Shown here: positions 23,301-35,959 of the stretch, in pieces
Position numbering within the stretch: position 1 is the first letter of the stretch
Layout: the number at the start of each line of letters is the position of its first letter
Source of the DNA: Litoditis marina
Taxonomy: Eukaryota; Nematoda; Chromadorea; Rhabditida; Rhabditidae
Direction of reading: 5' to 3'
Assembly: GCA_964036275.1 (NCBI GenBank)
Contig: OZ038433.1
Span: 23,472,985-23,536,984 of the forward strand
Length of the DNA stretch: 64,000 nucleotides
Made by a program: the position numbers and the translations under genes
Notes under the pieces: generated by a model
What the model saw: the letters and a program-made list of their open reading frames with translations, nothing else
Databases searched by the model: none
What the model was told of the DNA's origin: nothing

Positions 23301-23488
23301 TTGATTATCAAAAATTTCGAAAATTGTAATTGACGAGTACCGCGAGTTTTTAGTTGAAAGATACTTACCTTTACTATAACAATTAAGAAAACAGCGTTGA
23401 AGACTAGACCGTGTGCAGTGAGAATGTACTCCAAACATTCCATGATCGTTTCGACTACTGTTTGAGACAAACCAAACGGGTAAATCAT
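20332..23488 (-). CDS. Seven-transmembrane chemoreceptor, Srd-like (copy A)
   Basis: Nine exons: 23488-23369, 23241-23144, 22790-22649, 22151-22047, 21822-21741, 21327-21212, 21112-21038, 20734-20650, 20480-20332. They join to 323 residues. TM1 contains AHGLVFNAVFLIVIVK, followed by RTPPPLKAYSVFLFNFALFD and a GGC motif opening TM3, then HSQW...SFIYRHW, SEETKKSHKKMIK before TM6 and TPLISLYFIAPYKK at TM7. This order resembles the nematode Srd family (H-x(3)-N in TM1, TP-x(3)-L-x-x-YS, SFxYRY). Exon sizes equal those of copy B at 27974-32894, confirming the junctions, except that exon 3 has one extra codon here. Exon 5 ends in a GC donor. The acceptor of exon 4 would end in AT rather than AG (see findings). 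Expected in sensory neuron membranes; ligand unknown. Confidence 0.75.
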
Positions 23489-24629
23489 CTACAATTCAAA
23501 AAGTAGTCAAATTCAAATAGAAGTTGAGTCTTCGAAGATCTTCGAACACAAATAGTTACAGATAGTTAAGTACATATTCGAGCATAAAATGTCCGCGAAC
23601 GAACTAATAAAGTTAGCTAATTGTGTGTTTCAGAAACTAGCCTCGCTGTTCACTACAGTAACACGTTGTCATATTGGGGAGATAGGATAATAAGAATGAC
23701 GATCATTGTTTGTTAGCAATGATCTTCATTCTTTAGAAGAAAACTAAAAAATTGTCTTTCGACGTTGGTCATCTGAAGAATAGAGGATTGTGCCAAAATG
23801 TCGATGTATGCAATTGCATTATTGTGAATGAGAAAATCACATGTCGTCTTTTATGGCCCAGATGAATGAAAAGAAAATTAAGTCAAATCATGACGAGAAA
23901 GAAAATTTTATTATTCTTTGTGAAAAACTAGAATGAACCATTTCCATTGTTAACTATCGCTATTTTTAGTCTTTAGCCCGATTGTTTCCAATTCTTGCAC
24001 AAAAACGTAAAACAGCAGTACTGAAACCACACCCAGTTACTTTTGTATAGGTTTCATCGGAATGGACAACTTAAATCGTGCACCTCCTCAAACAAACGCT
24101 ATTTCTCTGCTCTAACATCCCACCTGGATGCAAATCACGCGAAAAACCAAGAGATCAATCGAAAATAATTGTATGCGCTCAGGCACTTTCATCCTATTCT
24201 GTGCAACAATTTCTGGTGGCTAAATGTTGTTTCAACTATTTGGATTACTGCAGTCATCGTACTCTTGAGGTCGACAAGCGGAATAAATTGTTCATTGGTA
24301 ACGTTGGAGAAACTCACTGAAAAACTTAACAAAATGGTCACGAAATTTCTTTGTTGTACTCAGATGTTGAATAAAGATAACTATTGAGCTTGTTATACAA
24401 CTTGTTAATTGGTATGTAATCAAACAGTATCAAGTGGCGTACGTCAATTGAGGATAGACGAAACACATATAGTATGCACATGACTTCGCATTCAGCAGAA
24501 CCTATCTTATTGATTTGGAAACTCATAAAAGATGTGAACAACTACTGTAAAGAATCATTAACAATGTTCACAATGCGTGGATGATTATGATCATCTACTA
24601 AAGCATTTCGATCATTTTGTTAAGTTGTA
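23489..24629. other. Intergenic, no gene recognised
   Basis: AT-rich DNA between receptor copy A and the LINE tail. Short frames only. A short palindrome, GTCTTCGAAGATCTTCGAA, lies near 23528-23546. Confidence 0.35.
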
Positions 24630-25558
24630 TATATGTTTTTGATTGATTTATTTACATGCAAGCATGTGATATACAAGAGGAGAAAACAAAACATCGGCAT
24701 TAGGAAACGAAAACATTCAAATGCGGAAATAAGAATCGGAAATTGTGGAACATCATTTGGTGATTACCAGTAAAGGGCAAAGAAAACAATATAACAGCAC
24801 AGAATACAGATAAAACAACTCACAAGTACGAAGAAAATAATTTGGGCCAATCTCACAGGATGAACAGAAAAACAGTAAAAGTCGCATTTAAATGCATTCA
24901 CCTAATGTGATTTTTTCCGGCTGATAACCACATCGGTATTTTGGATTTCTTGCTCAATTTCAAGTATTTGGATCCAGCCCGTACTGTGAAAAACTTGGGA
25001 CGTTGGCTAGTTTTTGGGGTGTGGAAACTGAATTTCGCGCTAGAACCCCTAGTACGTGAAGGTTTGAACGTGAAAAAGTCTGTTGCACTTAATCCACATT
25101 GTCCAGTTATGATTTTATGGATCATAATGAGGTCTGTCGTATTTCTTCTAGATTCTAAAGTGACCAATTCGAGTTTCCTATTTCTAAATGCGGAACTAGG
25201 GATTTTACAATACGTATAGCCACTCAAACAGAAAAAACAACTTTCTAGTGAAGTCGTTCTGAACTGATTCAAGTTTCTTAAAAAACCCGCTATCTGAGTT
25301 GAACACAGTAGTACCAAATGCAACCATTGGTCGGACATACGTTTTATACGCTTTTAGCCAAACATTCCTATTCCGAGTTTTCACAACTTTGAAAAGATTG
25401 TATGTTCGATGCGTTGCGGACTTGATGATATGTTTCACATGGTCTTTAACTGAAAGGTTTTGATTCAGCAAAAACCCGAGATCTCGAACATTTTGATCTG
25501 CTTTTCTGAGATCTATGCCGTTCATTTCGTAGGTTTGAGGTTTGTTTGCTCTTTCCAT
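24630..25558 (-). mobile_element. 3' end of a CR1-like non-LTR retrotransposon, frameshifted
   Basis: Two overlapping minus-strand frames (25558-25205 and 25338-24898) together give the C-terminal part of a LINE reverse transcriptase ORF. The first holds DLGFLLNQNLSVKDHV, then AYKTYVRPMVAFGTTVF and FKKLESVQNDFTRKLF. The second continues RNTTDLIMIHKIITG. The pattern (LGF-x(5)-L, YxxYVRPxxxF, LExVQ-x-FTR-x-L) is that of CR1/jockey-type elements. A frameshift near 25220-25240 separates the frames and the 5' part is missing, so the copy is dead. Below 24900 lies a non-coding tail whose sequence recurs at 4655-4822. It ends in AT-rich short repeats near 24630. Confidence 0.8.
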
Positions 25559-26684
25559 GTTCGATGTGTACTAATGAATACTGAATGAACAAACTCTAAG
25601 AACGAACTCATAACATTGCTGACTGAGGTACGCATTTACTTTCCTCATAAAAAGTAACGAACTACTTTTTACTCTTTGTGTACCCCTCTATGTGCCACAG
25701 CCCTCTAACTCTTCCAGTCTTCCAGGTTATATGCAACTTCCTCAAACAATTGATGTTATCGAGATAATACATGACCCTTCTTATTGATGAATAATATTTC
25801 AAAGCAACTACTTCAGCCAAAAAATAGGCTTGGGTGAGCGTTATTACCAGATCATGCGGTCTGACATGAAGAAAAATGTCTGATATACTTTGTATCACTG
25901 ATCGATGTACTTCTACAGTAACCCATCGAATATTCAGAAGGCTACTTCTAACGAACGATCCATTATTTTGCTTTCAAACTTTCGGAGTTTGTAGTAGTAA
26001 AGGTGCAGAAGGCCCTACCAGAATTTGGAGAGAATTCAAAAGCAACAACATAGCAATCTTTGACCTGGAAGTTTGAGCGTATTACTGTAGAGGGTTACAA
26101 GTGGGTGGAACGAACTATAGAACCCTGGCATATTGAGTGCTAGCGCACACACAACCAGTCGACCGACCACTCAGAACGAGAAAAACTATGGTCATTTTTT
26201 TCAAACAATATTATTACAGTAAACCGTTATGTGACTTTATTTCAATTCAATCATTTTCAACAGGAACATCTTACTAATTGATGTTTTTCATAGGGCATTT
26301 AATTAAGCACGGAAATCTATTTTGAATAAATTGAAGGTGTTCCGGATGAGCCAATATTGTTCAAGATCGCCTAAATTTCTTCGAAATCTACGAATTACAT
26401 AATTTTCAGAAGAATTGATAGATTATATGATTTTCCAGCACAAAATTAATTACACATCGATACACAAATAATACGAGATTACGATTAATAATAGTTTTTT
26501 TGCAGAACAACTCGGAGAAATCAATACTAAACCCAACAAAAACAATATATTCAGAAAGCGGTTAAAGGTACCCTAGGCGTTTTTTTACCTTTTTAAAATT
26601 GTACTTTTGAGATAGTTTTTTAACATTTTGGTTAACGTTCACAAAATCGAAACTTCCGAAGTTGGAAGCAATGACTGTGGACTA
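25559..26684. other. Intergenic, no gene recognised
   Basis: Only short frames without motifs, possibly including more decayed LINE sequence on the left side. Confidence 0.3.
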
Positions 26685-26795
26685 ATCCCGACGCTTCAGT
26701 CCTTTAAAATGCAATATCTTTTTTCAATTCCAGTGTAAAGGACCGATGTCTTTGGATTGTTCCACATAATCGGCCTACTTTAAAGTAAACTGGAG
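26685..26795. mobile_element. Short hairpin MITE, TTGGTCCACATAAT family
   Basis: About 110 bp with ends GGACTAATCCCGACGCTTCAG and GATTGTTCCACATAATC, inverted. Inner blocks are TCCTTTAAAATGCAAT and TGTAAAGGACCG. Related copies are at 29535-29660, 60655-60770 and 60858-60925. Confidence 0.7.
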
Positions 26796-27639
26796 CCGAA
26801 TCGAAAATTTGGCTTTTTTTTTTAATCTAGGGAGTTATTTTCAAAGGCATGCCAGATTTGAACTCTTCACATGATCTCGTCCCCTGATTCCTGTTCGTCT
26901 CTGATCTCCTTCAATGAAGCCTAGTTATAAACGAGATCGTAGCGAACAAATGTGACATTTTCGGACGTTTTCGACGGAATCGACATTTTCTACTTTTATG
27001 AAATCATAGGAAGACATAAATGAGGCTGGCTGGATGAATTATACATCTCACGATCTACAGTTACCCACCTCAGTCTTTCCCATAACCTTTGATGAGGGTA
27101 TATGAAAACTCCCATTGAACATTATGTCGAATACATCACGAAAATCACTTCCGTTGCACGTTCGACACGCCAGACAAGATACGAACACGCGTTGCTATAT
27201 AGCTGCCGAAAACATATTCTTTTGTGAGATACAGTTGATATACTTCGCTTTGCGTGTTCATACAGTGTCTTATTCGACCATGGCCTGTTACCGTACTTTA
27301 AAATTCGGTTTCTTGAGTTTTTCATGAAATAAATGTTTCTTCTCTAATATTACAACAAACGAACCTCGGCATGTTATTGAATACGATAACAGCTTCGATT
27401 TCGAACTCTAATTTTTATGGACAAATTGTTGGTTAAACAAAAGCTGGTGCATAAAACATTTGAGACCTAGCAGATGGAAGGTCAGGAAAGTAGGCTGATA
27501 TCAGGTTTTCTCGATGTGGCGGACTGTTGCGAGGCGTTCGTAGTCGCGGCCACTTGCGTTGTTCTGTAAAACGACGAATAGTGGAAACTTTCACAACGGA
27601 ACAGATCTGACATCTGTATTTGAGACTCAGCAAACAGTT

Positions 27640-27905
<266 letters not shown>

Positions 27906-28974
27906 CCTGTATGTTATTGTCGAACAATAGATTCATGGTTCAGAGACAAAAACCATAATGACTATAATGATGTTTATGATGATGATGCTATGTGATTCCC
28001 TATACTGTTCGTGGTATTCTTATTATTTGCAAGAAAAAATATTTGGGGAACGACACAATCAAAATCCTCACCAACAATATTTTTTGTGCTATACCTGCGG
28101 GAAAACCAGCTAACGATGACTTTGTTATAGGGAGCGATGAAATAGAGAGAAATGAGTGGTGTAATCATGGGCATTATCTCCATGCATAGAAAGGTACCGT
28201 ACTCCGGAGCCCAACCTTTAAACAATCTCTGTTTTCTTCACAAAAATTCAGCGAAGCCGTGAATCAAGTACGTCAGGCGAACACCCCAATGTGCAAAATA
28301 GATTTTTCGATCGAGCCTGACAGGTGTTCTATTTTAAAACAGATTGTTTTGTATTCTAAAAGTCTCTTGTGTTTTTCAACAGTGAGCAATAGAATCTTGA
28401 GGGAACAAAATAGTCTAGCTCGTCTTACCACCGATCCAATGCAGTATACCAAGGATATATTGAGTAGATCCCAGCAGATAGAAGCCAGGAACACATGCTT
28501 GAATGGTGAGCGCCTTGAAGTAATTATTTTTACACTTTTTAGACATCCACGTACACTGTTTGATTTCTAAATAAACTCGAAATTAGATATACGGACATCG
28601 GTCGCATCTGTCGTCATCTCTAGCATTGTGAATAGAAACCTTTCAAAGGTAGAACAGTGCGTTGAAAAAGTATATTTCGAAGAGAGTTGAGATATTGAGA
28701 TGGCATCTGGTTTTGTACCAATAAAACGTCTTTGGATTGAGACCTTCAGCAGAGACAAATTGAAAAACCCTACCGTGATCATTCTTTTGTGCGATTTTTT
28801 GGTTTCTTCCGACATGTTAGCACCAGCTGCTGCCAAATATGAGAGCGTCTGAAAAACTAGTGAAGTTTTGAGGGGGATGGGGTATCAAACAGAACTGAAG
28901 TCGTCAATATCATTACTTTACGCTCACATGTCTGATCAAAACCTGTGGTGAGACCAGTAAGAGAAATAAGGTGG

Positions 28975-29005
28975 GATAGAGAGAGAGAGAGAGAGTGCAA
29001 AAAAA
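28975..29005. repeat. Short (GA)n run
   Basis: GATAGAGAGAGAGAGAGAGA, complementary to the CT block at 27640-27745. It lies in an intron of receptor copy B. Confidence 0.8.
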
Positions 29006-29534
29006 AGATTAAGAAAAAAGAGTCTGCTGTAAAGATGAGAGGAGAGCTGGGTGTAGGTCAAAACTACCGTTTACAAGAAGAGAACATTTCACATGATCTC
29101 AAGATTATGAGAAAGATTGTAGAGAAAAATCAAAATGTATATTATTTAGTTACCTTATTTCTGAAGTAGAGGATCACGATGTAAACAAATGGGCAGGGAA
29201 TGCACATGTACAGCACGGCTATCAGTACGGACCATGCTAATACGGACGAGTTTCCAGCTACGGTCGTTCCTTAAAACGTATGGATCGAACCACTCTGTGA
29301 ATAGTAGATTCATTGACTATGCACACTATTCTGCGCAATTAAGTGACTGTCCGTCGATTATGCAATCGAAACTTCTGTATCTGACGATATTGAAGTGGAT
29401 TTGCTCAAAAAATATTAGATATTATGTTTTGAACTTCTTTGTTTTTCTTGTATTTGCATTTCAAAATCTCTTTTCATAAAATAATGAACGTTGATATATT
29501 TTGTACCCAAATTGAAAATATCATCCCTTTGTCT

Positions 29535-29660
29535 TTGCCTTAAAGTGGGAAAATTATGTGGATTAATCCCGACGTATTGGTCCTTTAAGCTGCCATTGAA
29601 CAATTCATTGCAGTTTAAAGGACCGAAGCGTTGGGATTGGTTCTTTAGCGGACGTCAGAC
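29535..29660. mobile_element. Short hairpin MITE, TTGGTCCACATAAT family
   Basis: It contains ATTATGTGGATTAATCCCGA, TTGGTCCTTTAAGCTGC, TGCAGTTTAAAGGACCGAAG and GTTGGGATTGGTTC in the same order as the copies at 26685 and 60655. It lies in an intron of receptor copy B. Confidence 0.65.
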
Positions 29661-32600
29661 ACCAATACTACACCGTTACTGATATGCGCCAAGGAAATTC
29701 TGTACAACCATCAAACTTGTTTCTACATGCGTACTCTCTCGTCTTACAGCGCAATATACTACGTTACGGTCGCAACAAATGCTTTCAACATTAATATGAC
29801 AGAATCTTTATGTAAATCCCTAATTCATTTCAGATTTTTCATACAACGGTCAGCTCCTAAAACTCATCATAAATATATAAAAATTATTTTCTGGTGTCCT
29901 TCCTTGCTTCAACCTACCTTCGAGTAAATACTCAGGATAATGTTTGTGAATAATGTGCTTCAGAGTTTCAGAATCGGTCATGTTCAGCGATAACGGCAAC
30001 TGTAATTCGGTAGTGTTTGGAGGAAAACCTTGTAGATTTGTGTTCGATTGGATGTGTTATTTTTCATCATAGACACGGAAAACATAATTGGACGCGCCAC
30101 AGAAATAGTGCATGTACTCCCAGGAATGCTCCAGTTGAGTTAAAGGGGGACTGCATTCAATGTCGAATTTGGCTAACGGCGTTAGCCCAAAGGGCACGAG
30201 AGTCAGAGAAGTGCGCGCAATCAATATTCCTTCACACTAAATCGTCATCTGCGTCTCTGACAGTACGCAAAAAAATGGTGAAATTTTTAATTCAAAGCTT
30301 TTAATTGGACATTATAGTGAGAAAAGGACATCTATCGAATTGTCTTAGTTTCATGTAGCCCCCTTTAAAGGGGCCGTACCTCTACAGTTTGATGATTCAA
30401 GTTATCAGTGGACGAGCAAAAAGTAACAGAGAATCAGAATTAGTGAAAATTCCTCAACTCAGGTCGTTTTTGTGCTAACGTACCACATTTTCATGGAGAC
30501 GCGCACAAACTGTCGTTTCTAATTTCACTTTTTTCACACTTTCATAGGCGTGCCAGAAAAAAAAATCAAATAAAAATCTGGTGAATAACCAGATTCATTG
30601 AATGTGAAACTTACGAACCAGAAAAACGACAGAGGGAATCAGAAAAACTAGACACAGTTTCATTACGTCAGAGACGGAAGGAGCTTCGCGGACCAGAATC
30701 CAGTAACGATAGATGAAGGACACATGAAACACAATTTTTTTGAGATTCTTGTTTAAAGAAACCGTTCCCCTATAATCTGAGTTACACGAAATATTTAAAA
30801 AGCTCAAAAAAGTTTCTCAATTTCTTCCCAAATACCAAGAAAAAACTTTCTGTTTTAAAATTTGCATAACATCAAACAATAAAAATAAGGACATGAACAT
30901 TTTCACTGTGACGCAACTTGACTTGGTTCATTTACGTCCAGATTTATTTTCATTTTTCAGTCTCTAATTGTGTTGTCGTATATGATAGAAAGTTTTAAAA
31001 ATGGTTTTGTACTTCTTTAGGCTATTTTAAGCATACCCTGTACGCAACCCCCCTATCGGTGTCATTACGTAAGTCGCTTTTTTGAGAAAACGAAGCAAGA
31101 TAGAGATATAAAAGTATATATTTTTGATAATGGTTTCTCATTCGCCAAAAGGTCAGATTGTTAACTCATAAGTCAAAATTAGAGAGGGACGGATTCTTTA
31201 ATGATCCTGACTCATCATTCTTTGCCTTGTTCAGATTTGAACCAGCTTGTTTGGGAGACAAAATACTTAACTTAACTTCAAACACATCATTTTGGTGTAT
31301 AGTGGTGTATAGTATAACAACTATGACACGCACTGATATGGAAAAAACAATTGTTAGTATATGCATTTATTGGTTCTGAAGAGGGTGATCCCAATCTTCA
31401 CAACAACAAACATATTTGTGATTTGTGTAATATGTTAAGTAACCCCTCTAAACAGAACATCATAGCCCAGCGTTGTAGAAACGGGGTTCACTTACAGTAA
31501 ATCAAGTGCTGGGTTCAACAAAGAGCATGAGTACTGTGCGCCCTTCATACCCAAACCAAACTCATCTACTATTGTATTTCCAACGTGTTGTCTCAATTCA
31601 GTGACTGTGTAAGAATGTTTTTTTGTATTACCATCACAATCCATTGGGAATGAGCAAACGAGAGACAGTTGAAGCAGTGGCACATGTAGCAGAATAATGG
31701 GTTAACGACGGAGCAACCACCCATGAAAAGGTAGGACACAGCCCAACCAGAGAAAACCACTCTGAAACCGCTTATATTAACAATTTAAATCAGGATTCCC
31801 AATGCAAATGAGTGTGGAGAGACGCATGAAATATCAATCAACCCGGGCGGCGTGGCAAATCGTTCAATCTCACGAGAAGTCCATATGAGTTTCTCATGAG
31901 ACTCTCGAGCTACTCGTGAACTCTCAAGGTTGTAGTATAGCAATCAATAAAATCTCATGAGAAGCCCACGCTGATAGCTCATGAGGTATCTCATGAGATT
32001 TTTGAGGGATTGCTACGTTGCCTGTTACTGTGTTGTTTGATGGTGAATATTGGTAAAATAAAGAAATCCATTTTGTGGACGCAGTGTTTTTATAGCGGGT
32101 GAAAGGATCTTTCGCAACCATTTTATCACCGCTGGTGTGTGGTTAAATATGATATTTTCCCAAACAGTGTCATTGACGTATATAGGATTCTTCTTGTTAC
32201 TATTTTCGCACCAACTGCAGGGCTTTATTAGGAAATCGAGCACAAACATAGAGAACTGCCCGTATATTTGCGTTTCAAGAAAAACATCTATAATGGTTGA
32301 GCTGGAGAAAACCAACCGCTGCATGACCAGCATCGAGCTGACACAAGCAAAGAAATCGAAAAGGGCGAAGTTGAACAGAAATATAGAATACACCTTTAGA
32401 GTGGGAGGGGTGTGCTGAAAGAATGACACGAGGATCATATTCTTGCTAAAAACACTCATTATAGTTATGGCATAGGTGTACTAGGGCAGACCTAAATGGT
32501 ACATCTTGATCCGTTATCCTGTTATTGAAGTATGATCCTTCTTTTTTTATCGAAACTTGCGAAATCTGCTGTGCGCGCAAATCAAACTACAACGCTAATC

Positions 32601-32924
32601 TGGTTCTCATCCTTTAGAAGTCGTTTTGGGGGTTCTCTCGTAGAGCGTAGGAAATGTACGTTCGCGCAAGTAGATCTGTAGATCTCAGAAGGAAGGACAA
32701 AACTTGGTATGTCCATCAGTCGAGAAGTGCAATTTCTCGAAAAAAAAACATTGAGGTTTTCTTGCGAAACTTACTTTGACTATAACTACCAGGAAAATGG
32801 CATTGAAGAGCACGCCGTGTGCAGTAATGACGTACTCCACACATTGCAGAATAGTGTCAAACACGTTCTGAGACAAACCAAGCGGGTAAATCATCTGAAG
32901 AGTCAAAGAACGTAGAATCTACCT

Positions 32925-33298
32925 TTCACCAACAAAGACTGAGAATGACACAACCATCACACATACACAGACAAAAAACCGCAATATGTAGCGAGCGATC
33001 TCTTATTGTCTTATTATTCCCCGGCAGACAAGAGAGTGTACAGATCACGCAGATGCGCAGCCGCGCATCACACAACGTACGGATGTCAACACCATTCGAT
33101 TTTGGCAAATCACAATGCCATGAGACAAAACAGATCATTGGGTAAAGTAAACCGTGCGCGCTGGACTATATATCCGTATCTTAGTTTTTCTGTTTCCGAA
33201 CAAAGCTCAATCTTTTCATATTAAAAAAATGTAGGGCACGTTTACAAATTCCTCATTGTCAACTCGTTCTATCTTTAGTGAATGCAAAGCATTTAAAC
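32925..33298. other. Upstream flank of receptor copy B, nothing recognised
   Basis: No exon or repeat family was identified. Short frames on both strands are shadows without motifs. Confidence 0.3.
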
Positions 33299-33376
33299 TT
33301 CTGTGATTGCCGGAATCGAACCTGCTAGCAAAAAAATGGTAGCAGGACGCTAAAAACTGTGCTATTAGAGCCCATA
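33299..33376 (-). ncRNA. tRNA-like sequence, probably SINE-derived
   Basis: On the minus strand it reads TAGCACAGTTTTTAGCG (box A-like), then a short middle, then GCAGGTTCGATTCCGGC (box B). The stem pairings of a true tRNA are poor. It is similar in layout to the elements at 40415-40482 and 52128-52195, so a tRNA-derived repeat is more likely than a functional tRNA. Confidence 0.45.
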
Positions 33377-34525
33377 TGTATATACAAAGCGAAAAGTAAG
33401 ACATACAGTAACCTCTCGCCTTTCTGTTGGCGACGACTATAGAAAAATGCTTATTTGCTTATTTCCTCACACAGAGATGCTTCGTCAGTGATTACTGTTA
33501 GTTTTTAAAGTTCAAAGAAAAGACACAGCAGTAGCCTAAAGAAACTACTCACTATCCACATTAAAGCGTTAGACACGACTTCCTACTCGGTAGGAGCTAC
33601 CATAATATCAACAAGGTAGTTGAGTGAATAGAGTTCTTGGTTTAATCTATATTGAAATCGTTTTGTTCTGTTCGACAGGTGCGGCAATTACGTCAAACAA
33701 AAAACACGAAACAGGGAGGTCTGCATTACGTTAACTAGTAATTAAGAGATTTAAAAACCAGTCGAGAACTAAACGGTATGGTAATGCATCTCCCCAGTGT
33801 ACTCAATTGATAATTTTCGAGAGATTGCATTACCCTGTGGAAGCGCATCAACTAGTGAAAGAAGGGTGATCAGAAACCCAGTACATGTTGCTCGCTCGAG
33901 AGTACGCAGAAACATTTCTGGATCATGGCTAGTGAAGATTTTAATGTTAAAATGTATTACATAACGTAAAATCGTTTCAAGCTCGTGTGTTCAGCTTGTT
34001 ATGACGTGAACTTCATTTATTTTCCCCACCCATCGGAAAGTCTTCGGTGCATCGTAGGAGTGATGGGATGAATGTAAATTAATTGTCATTTGAAATTAAA
34101 ATTACACTTTGTAGGGAGAAATTGAAGGCATTTGAATAGCTGAGCCATTACGCTCATGAGGAACTCACCTCAGAAACATAATTTCACCTTCAAGTGACCA
34201 AGAATGACATTTATCTCTCCCGTCTCCTTGCAACTTTCTGATCTTACTTTAATTCTCCAAATGGGGTCCGCTTGAAATGGATTTCAGCCGACTTACAATG
34301 ATTAGCTATCACGGGAAGAAAATCACACACATTTGGTTATGTATACAAATTCTAGTAAGAAATGAACATTTTCAAGTGAAACTTCAGAAGAGTTCCATGC
34401 ATAGATGGATTATTCAAATTGTAACCATCTGACCCATTAAGCAGCAAGAAAAAGTTTTGTGGGGAAGAAGTCAAAATGAGATGTAACGCAGTTTAGGTTC
34501 CACATGTGTGAGAAATGGAGCCATT

Positions 34526-34600
34526 TTCAGATAATCACGGGTTTGCACACAAATGATAAAACCTTTTTTAATCACGGGTTTGCACACAAATGATAAAACC
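34526..34600. repeat. Direct duplication of ~33 bp
   Basis: AATCACGGGTTTGCACACAA followed by ATGATAAAACC occurs twice in immediate succession (about 34534 and 34569). This is a recent local tandem duplication inside the array. Confidence 0.85.
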
Positions 34601-35959
34601 GTTCGGTTCTCTCAGAGCATCCGGACTATATTCCAGATCAACAAACACCAATTGAAGTGATAAAATTTGTTTGGGATGAATGTCAGCTGTTCGACACCAC
34701 TTTCCTTTATGTAGAGCTTTTCCATTTCCCAGATGGTTCAATTATGATTACATCACCAAAAAAGACATCGCTGTTTTTTAACATGCGTTTGTTACACCTG
34801 CATTAAAAGAAGTGAAAATGTTCAAGGCCGCTGTGGGCGGCCATCAACGACCTTTATTAGAAGCGCCCCTTCTGGGCACGTAACTTGTTTTCCCATCGGA
34901 CACCGATGTATCTACTGGTATTCGTCTGTCTGTTGTTTGAAATTGGTTATGTTCTACAAGACTACAAGAGTCACAGCTGAATAATTGTGCTGGTAACTGT
35001 AACCTCACTCATTCTTCTAAATTGCGTAACTTATCTCGACCAAAAAGCGGTACCGCTGAGAGGGGAATGGTAGCAGCTACAGAAGATTACTAGAACAGCA
35101 ATTCTGAACTCAGAACAAAACTTTAAGAAGATTAGTTCGTACCATTTCTAGATATACCGCAGTGTTTTCTAATGTGTTGGAGCTAGGGCAATATGCAAGG
35201 TTCTATATTCATGTTCTTTTCGACAGTTGCATCAATAAGGTAAAAGAAAAAAATCTTAAACAGGGAGGTCCGCATTACGTTAATAAATGATTAGATTACC
35301 TAAAATCAGTTCAACAACTCAACATTTTGGTCATGCCACTCCCTAGTCTACTCAATCGATTACGTTTTAGAGAGCGCATAAATCGGTCAAAGAACTTGGT
35401 GAGTGAATATGATTCGTTTGAAAGTACGTGGAAACATTTGCTGTACAATGTACTACTTTCCTGAACAAGACTAACAGTTATTTCAGAAGGGTGTGTCAGA
35501 ATGATTTTTAGTAATTCACTTTTTCCGTCATGATGAATCGCTCATCAAAAACTGAACTTGAACTCTTCTAGATGACTGGCTAGATTGTCTAACATCGCTG
35601 ATAATTTTCAATATTGTTATTCCATAAAATTTCAAGTCTTGGTATTGAACAAATCATTTCGTACATTTAAATAACAAATCTGTAGTTTTCATCCTAGAAA
35701 ACAGGTGGAAACGCAAATTGTAAATGACGCAACACTACACAGAGTGAACTCGATACGCTGAAAATAGATTAGAACTGTATGTTCCACTAGGAGTAGATGA
35801 ACATTCATCTAATGTCAGTACCCGTCCCGAATCGTGCACGAGCGGTTTATATACCTATTGATCCGGCTAGCAGACATGCAACATCTAAATTGGCACACAT
35901 TCTATTAAAAAGGTTTTGGTAGACTGTAATAAGTTGTAGAGAGTAACAGTATAAAAGTA

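Larger units (their letters stand above)
27974..32894 (-). pseudogene. Srd-like chemoreceptor, copy B, with out-of-frame last exon
   Basis: Exons corresponding one to one with copy A are 32894-32775, 32414-32317, 31770-31632, 30723-30619, 29999-29918, 29269-29154, 28848-28774, 28513-28429 and about 28227-27974. Their lengths equal those of copy A (98, 105, 82, 116, 75 and 85 nt), except exon 3, which is one codon shorter. Motifs are kept: AHGVLFNAIFLVVIVK, HTPPTLKVYSIFLFNFALFD, VSFIYRYWILV, NMSEETKKSHKR, TPLISLYFIAPYNK. Exon 8 ends in phase 1 as in A. The only acceptor before exon 9 (AAACAG near 28228) puts GTT-TAA in frame three codons later, deleting TM7. The TM7 frame itself is otherwise open to 27974. 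Exon 5 has a normal GT donor where A has GC. This is either a recent pseudogene or a receptor truncated before TM7. Confidence 0.7.
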
